A stretch of 64,000 nt of DNA from Odiellus spinosus (taxonomy: Eukaryota > Arthropoda > Arachnida > Opiliones > Phalangiidae): assembly GCA_963920705.1 (NCBI GenBank), contig OY987237.1, positions 5,300,601 to 5,364,600 of the forward strand, in the 5' to 3' direction. The position numbers were made by a program, and so were the translations under genes. The notes below the pieces were generated by a model, which did no database searches, had not been told where the DNA came from, and worked only from the letters and a program-made list of their open reading frames with translations. This document shows, piece by piece, positions 48,956 through 60,450 of the stretch. Position 1 is the stretch's first letter. Each line of letters starts with the position of its first letter.

Positions 48956-50150
48956 TAACTTTTTAGTATTTCTCTGTACCTTAAGGCTACAGTCCCTTTT
49001 CCTGATATAGATATTCAACACCATACACGATTGGATAAGACTAATTCCCAGCGAGTACCCGAAAGTGTCGGAGTACCCCTCCCGAAACATTTAGGTTACT
49101 TTCGCACCAAAGTAGCCCAATTGGATTTATATCGAGAAAATGAAACGGATATTTAAATCGCTCTTAATCGTTTAAAGTTCCCATCTGTTTGCATATCATC
49201 TTCTTAAACGGATAAATTATAACTTCATCTGTCAGTTGTTGAAACTGAATCGGTTTGAAAGTTGTTCCCGAAGCATGAGTTTCGAGAAATCGATTCAAGA
49301 AAAAAAAAAAAACAGTTTTCCATTCGCACGACTGCACCTTGGTTTGAATCCACCAAGCCTAATATGATCTTGGCTTTTGATTAGCCTTTTTTTTTTCTTC
49401 AAAAATCACTTCCCACACAACCCTAATCAAAAGTAATCTGGAAAAACCTGGAAATGTTAGGGAAGTTCCTTTTCGTTATATGATATGAGTCGCGTCTATC
49501 ATTATATGGTCTATCAAATTCGTTCACTAGCCAAGTATAGTACCCATTCTAGCGTCCAGTTAGCCTCATTATAATTCGTATCACGATCTCCATATTTGCG
49601 TAAAAATTGAGGTGAAATTACTGTTGAAAGTAATATATCGCGGCATTTATTTAAATAGTGTCAAATAACTCATTCATATTTGAAAAAGCTAGGGGCTAAG
49701 GAATCGTAATCGAATTCAGCACGAACCCTTTTATAATAGGTCTAATATTATCGAGTTTTAAGTTAGCTTTTATCACGCTATACGAATCTTCATAAATCTG
49801 TCTGTTAGATATTTTTCTGTTTCAATAAGCTTTAACCATCAGAAAATATTTTTCTGTCGTAATATTATCGGTTGAAGAATGTGTCTATTTCCCAAGTTTT
49901 TAAAGTTTTTTTTTATTTTTGGCTTGGGAAAATTTCTTCTGTCTAGAATATTAGAGTGGTTTATTTTCTACTAAATTCTTTCGTGAGTTTTTCTTTTCAA
50001 CGGTTTGAAGATCACGTGAAAGATATTTTGGTTTTACAAGGACATTGAAGAATACAATTTTCCCCAAAATCGACTGAATTTCATGGGAATTCAGTTCTTT
50101 CATTTGATGGAAATAAGAAATTAAAATTTATTAGTGTCAAAATTAGAGCC
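48956..50150. other. AT-rich non-coding DNA
   Basis: No gene or repeat was recognised. Confidence 0.45.
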
Positions 50151-50154
50151 TTAA

Positions 50155-50746
50155 AGGAAGAATGCAGCCTAACTACGAGTGTTTTTTTTTATCGATTTCT
50201 TATCGTTTAAATATGCCCAATCAAGAAGGATCAGACAAGGAGAGGAAAAGTGGGGACGGCGCAGTTCCTACTGCGTCGGCCTAAACTCCCACTCTGGGAG
50301 AACGGGGGTAGAGATGTTTCGTGGTATAATGTTGTCACGTGGGTAAAACGGATCATTTATCAGCTTCGTAGTAGCCAACGACGCTAGTGACCACGTGACA
50401 ACAGTTTACCTCGAGAATTTCCTATCCCCCTTTCCACCCGAGTGGGAGGTTGGCTCTTCTCTCTCTAACTCAACGCAGCCCTACTTTTCCTCTCCTTGTC
50501 TGATCCTTCTTGGCCCAATCCACCGGTAAAAAAATTACAAACTATTATTATTAAACTATATATAAATTTAAAACCTACACAAATAATAGGCTTAGCTGGA
50601 TTCATGGATATCCTGAATTTCTTCGCCGCATTGAAGAGTCAGCGACCAATGAGCAAAGGCCCGTTGTAAAGGCGAGAACTCCATGAGACTTCCATTAAAA
50701 TTTGATTGGTCGCTTACCCATCAATTCGAAGAATTGAGGATCTCCA
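50155..50746. mobile_element. Family K element, copy 4, split by a P1 insertion and lacking its right arm
   Basis: The left end is TTAA plus AGGAAGAATGCAGCC. The arm is interrupted at 50221 by P1 copy c and resumes at 50513. The middle (AATAGGCTTAGCTGGATTCA) is recognisable, but the right arm ends at about 50746. Confidence 0.7.
50222..50512. mobile_element. Family P1 element, copy c, nested in family K copy 4
   Basis: The 291-bp copy is flanked by perfect 7-bp duplications GCCCAAT (50215-50221 and 50513-50519). Its ends are CAAGAAGGATCAGACAAGGA and the inverse. Confidence 0.9.
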
Positions 50747-50749
50747 GTT

Positions 50750-51258
50750 AGATGGAATGAATGAATTTTATTATTTAGATGTAGCTAAAAAAATTAAACT
50801 AGTTCTAGTTAAAGAACCAACAATTAAATATACATATATCTTTCTTTAGTTAAAATATTCGTATATTCTTCAAATTTATATCGAATTTCATCTTTCACGT
50901 GAACTTAACTCTTTCGTGATTGGGAAAGACAACAGATGGAAGGGACATTTTTTGACGTATTGTTTGACGAATAGTTTTTGTCTTTTTTTCGGAATAGACT
51001 CCCGACTAAGGGCTTATTTTTGGAAATTTCTACATCTATAGAGATATAGTTTATATTTCAAAATGGAGGTAAAAATGTCTTCATAAATCACGCGATTTTT
51101 GTCATTGAAAGACTTTAAAAAAAAATGGTTTTGGCTTTTAAATATACCGAATGATATAGCATTGACCCTTGAGTTGACCTTGTAGACACGCGCATGACTG
51201 ATAAAACGTGATTGTTTCGAAGTTAAAATATCTTTCATCGATAATGAGGTTTTCAAAC
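50750..51258. other. AT-rich non-coding DNA
   Basis: Nothing was recognised. Confidence 0.4.
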
Positions 51259-51263
51259 TTTAA

Positions 51264-51407
51264 AGGGAAACTTGGAGCTAGCTTTTGAATTTATTTTCGA
51301 AATCCTCGTGCCAAAAAACGGATTTGAATATTTTTCACAATTTTAGACACGTTTTTGGTGTTAAATTAATTTCTAAAGTTTCGAAAATAAATTCAAAAGC
51401 TTTCCCT
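51264..51407. mobile_element. Short TTAA-flanked MITE
   Basis: TTAA (51260-51263) plus AGGGAAA opens the element, and TTTCCCT plus TTAA (51408-51411) closes it. The inner arms GCTTTTGAATTTATTTTCGA are perfectly inverted, but the left arm has a 10-base insertion (CTTGGAGCTA). It shares TTAA and AGGG ends with family K, but not its interior. Confidence 0.75.
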
Positions 51408-51411
51408 TTAA

Positions 51412-52297
51412 TATTTTAGTGTTATAAAAATAATCTAATAACGATACACCGAAAAATTTAAATTCTATGATTTTTTATCACAGCTACAAGTTATATAGTA
51501 TTTCCTAAATTAACACTTTATATTACTATATGAATTCCAAAAATAAATCATTTCATTTTTTCATATCATCATAAATATAATTAAAAATCAATTAGATCCT
51601 TGGAAAAATATATTTTATAGTGCTCTTTATTACTCTGAAGAATTCGTCTATGTGAGGAATTTCCTTTCCCAAAAGTTTTCGAAAAAAAAAAAATGTAAAA
51701 GTCAAGATAGAAAAAAAAATAATAATAAAACTTCTTAAAAACTGTTATTAGGCTTCTATTGGAAATGGGTCGCTCTATATTATTATGGGAAAAAAAAACT
51801 TCTAGTGGTAGTATTCGATATAGAAAAGGAGGAGTACGTAAGAACCATTCAATCGAGAAGAATTCAATTACTCGAGATGAGAAGGGGTTGGTTGCCCATT
51901 TGGCGGCGGTTGCCTCATTTTTATATAGAAAATCGCCCAAATATCTTTAGAAACCGCCCAAAAGGGAAAATTAGGATAAAATTACATATTAATTAATTTT
52001 TAACACTGAAAATAGGCTTAGCATTGAATCTTTGGGTAGATTCAATTCTTCGACTTGTGTTTTAATATTGGAAATAAACTGACTTTTAGTTCTTTTCTCT
52101 ATGAATTCAACTCGATGAATATTTCCTGTTTGAACGTAATCCTTTTAGGATTGAATTTAAATCCCAACGAATCCGTGTTTAATCTCGTTTAATCCATGTT
52201 AAGCCTATTTTACGAGTTCTTATGTTTTTTAATACAATTGTTCCATGCTCAGGTGACTTTAAAGTCAGTTTTAAATTTAATTTTAAGACTAATGGTT
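51412..52297. other. AT-rich non-coding DNA
   Basis: The frames at 51581-51996 on both strands overlap each other, are AT-biased and are not called. Confidence 0.4.
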
Positions 52298-52590
52298 GGG
52301 AAATCGTAGCCATCCATTTTAAGGCCATGGAATAGAAAATGATTTAAAAAAATAAGTTTAGTCTTAATTTATTACTTTACCCCACCTACAAGACCCTGAA
52401 AGGTCAGCGTTAGTGAGCGTCTCTATTTGGGGTGTTTGGTTATCGCGTGGGAAATTGTAGAAACATTTTAAGGCCATGGAGTAGAAAATGATTTAAAAAA
52501 ATAAGTTTAGTCTTAATTTATTACTTTACCCCTCATACAAGACCCTGAAAGGTCACCGTTAGAGAGCGCCTCTTTTTGGGGTGTTTGGAA
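52298..52590. repeat. Tandem duplication, two units of about 150 bp
   Basis: Units start at GGGAAAT (52298 and 52449) and share AAGGCCATGG, TTTAGTCTTAATTTATTAC and AGACCCTGAAAGGTCA. They differ by a handful of substitutions. Confidence 0.8.
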
Positions 52591-53810
52591 AGGCTCTAAT
52601 CTGGGTGCCCATTCTGTCTCAAATCTGTAGAATATTTTTTAAGGGATAGAAAAATGGTTCAAAATTGAAGCGCCCCTTTTTGACAGACCTTCCAGAGACC
52701 CCCACTTAATCCGAACATGCTCTTATTTGCCCTCCATTAATTAAGCATATAGGAATATATATTCTATGAGAAGGAAATCAATTGAAAATCATTTTTTTTT
52801 ATCGGACCTCATTTTTCTTTAAACGACCCAAAGTAAACCCGCCAAAATTGAACTGAAAATCGCTCGAGCTGCCAACCCTGTAATTTAAGAGTTGCTCCGA
52901 AAAAAAAAAAAAAAGGTTTAGAAGAGGACGCGTATCGGTTGCCATTCTGAAGAAGGCTCCTCATAAATCAATTCCTTTGTTGATTTCTTCGGTGTATGTG
53001 AGGCCGCGCTGGTCCAAGTTATATAGGATAGAGCGAGTTCGATCCATTCAGAGACATTGACCGCCCCATCTCGATCGTCACCCATTTCTTCTTTTATTTC
53101 TCTCCCCCCTTTTTTTTCACCGATCCCAGAGATGGAATTTCTGCTAACTTTGATATCAGTTTCCTACGCCCGATTAGGTACTCGCCTTGGTATAACTTTA
53201 CCATCATGGTATACTTCTGTTCAAAAAGAATTGGCATAATTGAAATATATGAGGCGGAGTGAAACACGGTGTTCATCTTCGTAGGATAAAAGTAGTTCGT
53301 GTTAAGTCTTTTTGAACACTGTGGTATAGGAACCACTATAGCTCTTTGCTCACCTTCAATAGCAGTTTGCAAGAACTACTTGTATTCCACGTGAAGTTTA
53401 TCATTATGAAACAACTCGCCCAAACGTCAGGTATTGATTGAAATTCGCTATTGAACCAGTGAAGGTAGAATGAGAAAATTTCTATTCAAGAATTCAATAT
53501 CAGTTTAATATACTACTTTCTTCAAACTAAGATTTATCATTATGTATTAAATCGCCTCAACTTTGAACTGAAATGCAAACAGCTCTCGAACAATCGAATA
53601 GAATAAGAATAAGGGTCTTGGTTAGACTCGTTCACGCGGGTTAAAATCTACGAACTATTTCTTTATCTATTGAGTTTATTATGATATAAAACTCCGCCTA
53701 TATTATAACCCATTGTTTATATAAGCGTTTACTAACTTTCAAGCAATAGAGTGAACGAAAAGAGAAAGAAAACCACTCGACGTTAGAGGTATCTTTCAAC
53801 CACAAATCCT
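52591..53810. other. Non-coding DNA
   Basis: Two overlapping frames (53057-53239 plus and 53094-53372 minus) have no recognisable domain. TATATAAG at about 53717 has no convincing downstream coding exon. Confidence 0.35.
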
Positions 53811-53817
53811 TCTGTAC

Positions 53818-53861
53818 ATTGCTTCTGAATCAGTGAATATATTTACTGATTCAGAAGCAAT
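53818..53861. repeat. 44-bp near-perfect palindrome
   Basis: ATTGCTTCTGAATCAGT (53818-53834) and ACTGATTCAGAAGCAAT (53845-53861) are perfect inverse copies. The 10 bases between them are also palindromic except for one G/T pair. Confidence 0.9.
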
Positions 53862-55528
53862 ATAAGGAAAGGAACATTTCTTTGTCTATTTTCATTTCAT
53901 CCCCGTTTTATGGCAGATGGGAATCTCCGGACTACGTAATGAAATATATTCGGTTCTCTTGTCTGGTGTCGTGAGTTGGGAATGTATTTTGGTTATAGAT
54001 CTTTGAAGGCTATACTCGCCCGGTAATCTCGTATTCTCGTAACACGTGTTCTTGTATACAATACACCATTTTTTCCATTTCCGACGACGTTCGGGGGGAT
54101 TTTGTGCCATTCTGTTAAACCTGACCGCTCGTCTAACGTAATGCGATGTATTGGGTCAAAAAGTTACACGAGTGAAATATTGTCGCGTTCATAATAGGCC
54201 CTGTAATCGATTTAAACCTTTTCAAAACGTTTCGCTAGAGTCGCGTGAACAGCAGTCTTTTCTCGAATCGATTTGAATCGATTTGAATCGATTTCTCGAA
54301 ACTGCTTCGGGAACCAGTTTCATACCGATTCGGTTTCAACAACCGATAGATGAAGCTACGATAAATCGATTTATAAAGATAGGGCGTGAACACGTGACGC
54401 TTAAAACGATTTCTGGCGATTTGAATATCGGTTTGATTTTACTGTTTCAAATCGATTAAGAAATGCTAGTATTTGTCACAGGATTTGATTAACTTCTAAT
54501 ATTAATTAAATTAATTAACGAGGCTGCTTCTTCATGTTTGAGAAAAACATTTAAACGTTTTTGGAAGCTTACTGACCCACCTACTGGTCCCTTTTCAATC
54601 CCGTATTACATAATCGATATTGTAAATAATTTTAGGTATCAAAGTTATAGATATACTAATCCGTTTAGGCTTAAAAATTGCATAACCTTTTTTATCTATG
54701 TAATGTTTTATTTTAAGTAAGGTTGCATTGCAGCTTAGATAGCTTAAGACTTTTTGACTTCATTAGCTCAAATCTAATATCGATTTGATTTTAAAAGGAA
54801 AGTAAGATAAAATAAATTTGAATTTTAACTGACAATCATTGTACCAAGCCAACTGTTACGTAATTTATAGAGCGAAGCTTAAACCTCCAATTTAATCTAT
54901 CTATAACTAAACCGTGAAGTGGATTAATATGGTCCTTAACCTTTTATATAAAAAAAAAATACCAAATATAGGTCTTATATTTTTTTCATTATACATATTA
55001 TAATTAATGGATCTTGGGTTTCTCCCAACTTTATAAAAAGCATCCCTTTCAATTTTATCCCTAATTATGAAACTAGAGAACTTGTGTTCGTGTTAATGGC
55101 TGTTGAGCTATAGTATTACCAAGAATCCATTCAGGTTCCATAAGAATATGGGAGCATAGCTTTAGCCTCTGGTACCATCCTCCCAAACTTTGTAACAAAA
55201 GTTCGTCCGCAATTTTCGCAACATTTGTACGCTTAAATCTTTTTTCAGTCGGCTCTATTTTTATTATCCAAAATATTTTGTCAAGGTCGTTAGTGGCGCG
55301 GGTTAATAATAGATGTCCGGAGCGATTTACTTGAAAAATCGATTCGAAGCAGACGAACTTTTGCTACAAAGTTTGGGAGGATGGTTATTGAATCGCGGCC
55401 CTCCCATAATCATATGGAACCTGAATGGATTCTTGGTATTACACAATCTTGCTTAGAGAATATAATTGTTTTTTCTAAGTTATATGTACATATATTTACT
55501 CTATAAGCAAGGTTTTATACGCTATTAT
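53862..55528. other. Non-coding DNA
   Basis: 54270-54293 holds three tandem copies of AATCGATTTG-type sequence. Two related, inverted fragments lie at 55120-55210 and 55340-55440 (CCAAACTTTGTAACAAAAG and its inverse; CAAGAATCCATTCAGGTTCC and its inverse), so 55118-55442 is probably a decayed inverted-repeat element. No gene was recognised. Confidence 0.45.
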
Positions 55529-55533
55529 TTTAA

Positions 55534-56228
55534 AGGGAGAATGCAACCTAATAACAAGTGATTTTTATTTACCGATTCCTTTTCGTTTAAATAGGCCTAA
55601 TCCACTAATAAAAAGTTTACAAAACGAATTTTAAACTATAAATAAATTTAAAACTTGGCCGTAAAATAGGCTTAGCGGGATTCATGGAGGTCCTGAATTG
55701 CCTCCGTGTAAGGTCTAGCGACCAATGAGCAAAGGTCCGTTGGTTACGCGAGATCTCTAAGAGTCTTACATGCATTCGAAAGCAAGAAGGATCAGACAAG
55801 GAGAGGAAAAGTAGGGCTGCGTTGAGTTAGAGAGAGAAGAGCCAACCTCCCACTCGGGTGGAAAGGGGGATATGAAATTCTCGAGGTAAACTGTTGTCAC
55901 GTGGTCACTAGCGTCGTTGGCTACTACGAAGCTGATAAAGGATCCGTTTTACCCACGTGACAACATTTTACCACGAAACATCTCTACCCCCGTTCTCCCA
56001 GAGTGGGAGTTTAGGCCGACGCAGTAGGAACTGCGCCGTCCCCACTTTTCCTCTAAGTCGAAAGGAAGTCAGAATCTCCATGAATCCCGCTAAGCCTATT
56101 TTCCGGGTAAGTTTTAAATTTATTTCTAGTTTAATATTTGTTCGTAAATATTTTCAGATGTGGATTAGGCCTATTTAAACAATAAGGAATCAATGAAAAA
56201 TCACTTGTTGTTAGGTTGGAGCCTCCCT
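55534..56228. mobile_element. Family K long-TIR element, copy 5, hosting a P1 element
   Basis: Both ends and TTAA duplications are present (55530-55533 and 56229-56232). The element is interrupted near its centre by P1 copy d. Removing the insert restores an element of about 410 bp like the other copies. Confidence 0.85.
55783..56057. mobile_element. Family P1 element, copy d, inverted and lacking its right terminus
   Basis: The left end CAAGAAGGATCAGACAAGGA is intact. The interior is in the opposite orientation to copies a-c. The right end stops at CTTTTCCTCT plus AAG, lacking about 16-19 terminal bases. The 7-bp duplication TCGAAAG is nevertheless present on both sides (55776-55782 and 56058-56064). 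Confidence 0.85.
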
Positions 56229-56232
56229 TTAA

Positions 56233-59200
56233 GGAAAAATTATGCAAAATATTACCCTATCCAAAATAAAGCAAAATAAATAATCGTACAAAACAAAACA
56301 TAATTCTCCCAAGGGAAATCACTGTGGAATTTAACATTATTTATTACTCCGCCGTAATATTTTACGTCTTGAATTTTCCAACTGACTGTATTCATATTTT
56401 TATCTTTAGACCTTGATCTCTTATTTCTTTCGCATTGAATTTCAAACTCACGATGATCGTGGATCAAAATATTGAGAATTTTACGGAAATCCTGGTTTTA
56501 CTTTTTTTTTTACCTTACGGGATACTTTTTTGTTACGAAACTCGTGATTAAGCGATTTTATTTTTCATAATACTAAAAAAACAGTCACGCTATCGGTTTA
56601 AACACCCAGTATTTTTAAAACTCTGATATCCTCCCTTATGTAATCCTGTTTGCAAAAGTACTGTGTTTTCTTTATGCGTTTTTACATTGTATATTAGTTC
56701 GCCAAAATCCTCATGGTCTTGCAAATTATTCTCGGACTAAGTGTTTTCCATCTTTAATTTGCAGCGAATACAAAACTATTCTAAATTCAATCTTTCATTG
56801 AATAGTAAAATCTACCCTTTTTCAAGATCTGGAGTTTAAAGAATTATATTTATTAAATCCAACCTTGTTGTATTTTTTAATCGCGTCTTAAAATAACTAC
56901 AGATGATCTTTATATAGTAGAAATATAGACTAAGAAGGTCGCTTTTGGCAGACGATTTAAAAAAGTTAAACTTTGACCTCTTTTTAGCAATTTATTCACG
57001 TTAAATCCTAATTATAAATTCCATTTTGGTAATTGTACTAGAACAAACCGTAACTTCCTATTACATTTTTAATTACCGCGTAATAGATATAGAACTCTAT
57101 AGTAATTGAAGAATGCATTTGTTTCTTTAGTGAGAACTTGGGTTGATATCACCTACTCTTTTTAAAAAATAATTTTCACGACAGTTTTTTTTCCTTGTGT
57201 ATCCCCAATGTTGAATATCAATCCGCATCAGTTTTGACCATTTGGAACGCTCTCTTTGGATACAGGGATGTATAGAGCAGGTTTCTTGATCGAGAAAAAT
57301 GGCGGGTAAATCCAAATCGGAGTAATATAAGCAATGATAATTCTCGGGCGACCGTGCGTAAGTTTACTCGGTGATGGTGAAAAGGTGGGAGAGTGAACTT
57401 AGCTTCGCGTAAAGTGACGTGCGCGGCTACAAAAGTGCCGTACACCACTACACCAGAATCTCCGAAAGCACCGGTGCGTTCAGTCGAATCGAAAAACCCC
57501 TTCCTCGACATACGAAACGCTAAGTTAACGAAAAGGACCCGAGCGACTTTACGCGGAGCTTTATAAAAGTGCATAGCATCGCGTATAGAAAGCGCGGTCC
57601 TGTCAGGACTATCTCAAAAATTGGAAACCCTCTTCTGAAAGGTGTAACGTTACCACGCGAGGACCCAAGCTGGCTTCTATTATTCCTCCAGCTTTAAAAA
57701 TTTATACATATTTTAAAGGAATGGTGTCATGAATATATAAAATTTGTATCGTCGAAGTTAATTTGAAATCAGTGAGATTAAAATAAACCATCATTTAAAT
57801 GATTTCTTAATTTTAATATCAATTTAGTATCAGATTCAAAGTGAAATAGATGATGACTTTTAAATTAACGCAATTTTAATTATATTCAATTAATATGATA
57901 GATAGATGACGTCAAAATTTATCCAAATATGCTATAAACTATCCTCTATAGTGGTTATTAATTTTAATCTTAGCTTATTGATTTCTAATGAATTAATTGA
58001 CGAATACATCCATCATATACTTGCATTATAACCTTTAAACTTTATTGTACAAATTACTAGAGTTTCGAGCAGATAGGGTTAATTTTAACCGGGCTTTTCC
58101 GTTTAATTTAGTAAAAGAAAACTGACGAAAAACTTCTAAATTGTAGACCTAAATGGCCATATTTGCGCTAAGCCTAATTTTGAAATTAAAAGAAAAGTGT
58201 AGCAAAAAGTGTCGGAATTTCGCTGCGCTTGCCGCGAGACAATTATATTTCTATACGTAATGTAAAGTAAACATTAGCTGTCTTTTAACGCGACCCCTGA
58301 TTGGAAGAAAAGTCACTGCAGTAGCGAAATTCAAGCACGAATTTAAGATCTAAAAATTAAATCTTTTCTAATAGAATAATTACCTCAAAACTTTTGAAAA
58401 TATTCAGTGGGCCATATTTTTATATGAAGCATCAGCTCCCTTAAGTCATTAATTTTAATATTAAGACTTCAAAGGTCGTAACCCATGATTAATATTTAAG
58501 ATATTTCACGAGGCTTTTCCTTTATTATTGGAAGAATATTGTTTAGAAAAGGTGAAGAAGAGAAAGAAGGTATTATTTAAAATGACAAATGTACAGGGAA
58601 CGCTGCGTAGACTCTCCTTTTCTACTTAGTCCTACCATGCAGGTCCATATATACGTGTCGTTCTAATGATATAGGTAGACTGATAGGGTCGGGAAGACTA
58701 AAATGATGATTTATCGAGATAAAAATGAAAAATTTTGATTAGAAACAGAGCTGCTGGGTTGGTGGAAAATTTTCCATGATGTTAGGAGAGGGTGAGATTT
58801 CATTGAAAATGACGATATGGATTTTTAAATTAATTTATCTTTTTGGTTATTCCCATTTTTAGTAAAATATACATGGCAGGAAGCTCTGGATTTAGGTGTA
58901 AACCTTGTAGATATGGTTGGATCTCATTTTAAAATTAATCGCTTCTATGTTATTTAATTATTACTCACTTGGCTGTACCCATATTGCTATTAATTATGTT
59001 AACTTTGGCTGTCTTAGATAATTTAGATTACTTTCTAATTTAATTATATTATCAAAGAAATTACGATAAAGTAATCCGTAATAAAAAATATATACCATCT
59101 AATTAAAAATAATTATTTAATTACCATAAGTAAGACTGATTTCATAGAAACTATAAAACCAAATTATGTGATTTGATTACAAAATTGATGTTTTTTTATA

Positions 59201-60224
59201 ATATTGCAAATATATTTGGAATTAGATGTTTCTTCCATCCGTTAGTAATGAAATATTTTATAAATAATTTCTATAATTTTGAAATTCCACCCAGTAAGAA
59301 TTATGTCTAATCTTCTTTCATATTTAACTCGAAAAACACCCAGACATTTGTTATATTTTTGATAACCCATAATTTGAACGAACCTGCACATGTTTTAGTT
59401 TGATTTTACGAAGAGATACCGTGCAGCATCGAGATCTACCAACCCTATTTTCATCATCATGCAATTTAAAGAATTTGTTGCATCTTCGTATCTATTCTAT
59501 ATCCTTTTCCCTGTTTCCCCCATTACATAATTCAAGTCCTGGGAGGAAAGAAATCTTCGTTTTGTAGTAAATGCACGTAAAGGCATTCTCGGATACAATA
59601 GGAAACCCCACGATATTAGTATTTTAACGGGTAGGTGATCCGTTGTACCATCAAATACGAATACGGTATATATATGTAGTGATGTAGCGCGTATAATACG
59701 TTTCCCTGTACAGGGGATACAATGTAAAGATCTAGTTTTGACAAAGATGGATCGCCTGGACCTTTCAGGAAGGAGTTGATTTACCGAAGGGTAGAAAGCG
59801 AGGAAGGCTTGGGATAGGGTTCTTCTCTTCATAATCCTCAAAACCCGCCCTCATAACGCCCCGCATACTTATACAATCTAACTATATTCGGGACTTTTGG
59901 TTCGAAAGAAGTTGACAAAATAGCCAAATTTGTTGCGTATTGATACACAATGTTAAACCTAATAGAAATAAAGTAGTCTGGGTCAACTCTTCTTGAACTC
60001 TAATGTATTCTGCCTTCGTTTATTATATCTTATGGTGTGTTTTCATTCATTTTCACTTGTGACAATTGACAATTGTTCTTCGTATGTTAAAATTAATCAA
60101 AGGCTCTAATTTCTGCCTCTTCAATCTGGTTCAGGCTTAGAAATATTTGTTTTAAGTAAGGCTGTCACCATTTTTTTCGAATGCAGGTGGATAATATTTT
60201 TATTTTTATCATACTATTAAAAGG
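56233..60224. other. Mostly non-coding DNA with one CpG-richer island
   Basis: 57330-57620 is richer in CpG than its flanks and holds TTATAAAGC on the minus strand and an initiator-like TTCAGTC on the plus strand near 57480. It could be a promoter or first exon. The 118-codon minus frame there (57218-57574) and the 114-codon minus frame at 59497-59841 have no recognisable domain. Nothing else was recognised. Confidence 0.4.
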
Positions 60225-60450
60225 GTTGCCAGAGGTCAGGGAAAAGTCAGGAAATTTGAAAATGAACCAAAAAAGTCAGGGAAAACTCAGGGAATTTAAA
60301 GATCTTTCAATACGCCAGGAAATTACAATCATTATCTGCAGAAAAGGTTTGAAGCAAAAGTTTAAAACGATTACCGCATGTTATTGAAACTATTATTTTT
60401 AAGTAATATAAAAAATAAAAGGTTAAAAATTGGATAATATTAGCTGAAAC
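60225..60450. repeat. Degenerate GTCAGGG repeat flanking the minisatellite
   Basis: AGGTCAGGGAAAAGTCAGGA and AAAAGTCAGGGAAAACTCAG occur at 60232-60290. The same motif closes the array at about 61993-62025. This marks the parent repeat from which the 23-bp array grew. Confidence 0.55.

Noticed and set aside
47364-49090. ORFs inside family K elements
   Set aside because: They arise from the repeated palindromic arms and recur between copies without coding features.
53094-53372. 92-codon minus ORF
   Set aside because: No recognisable family, and it is contradicted by an equally good ORF on the other strand.
57218-57574. 118-codon minus ORF in a CpG-richer patch
   Set aside because: No recognisable domain; the composition suits a promoter or first exon, but the frame itself is unsupported.
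59497-59841. 114-codon minus ORF
   Set aside because: No domain, signal peptide or splice context; could be chance.
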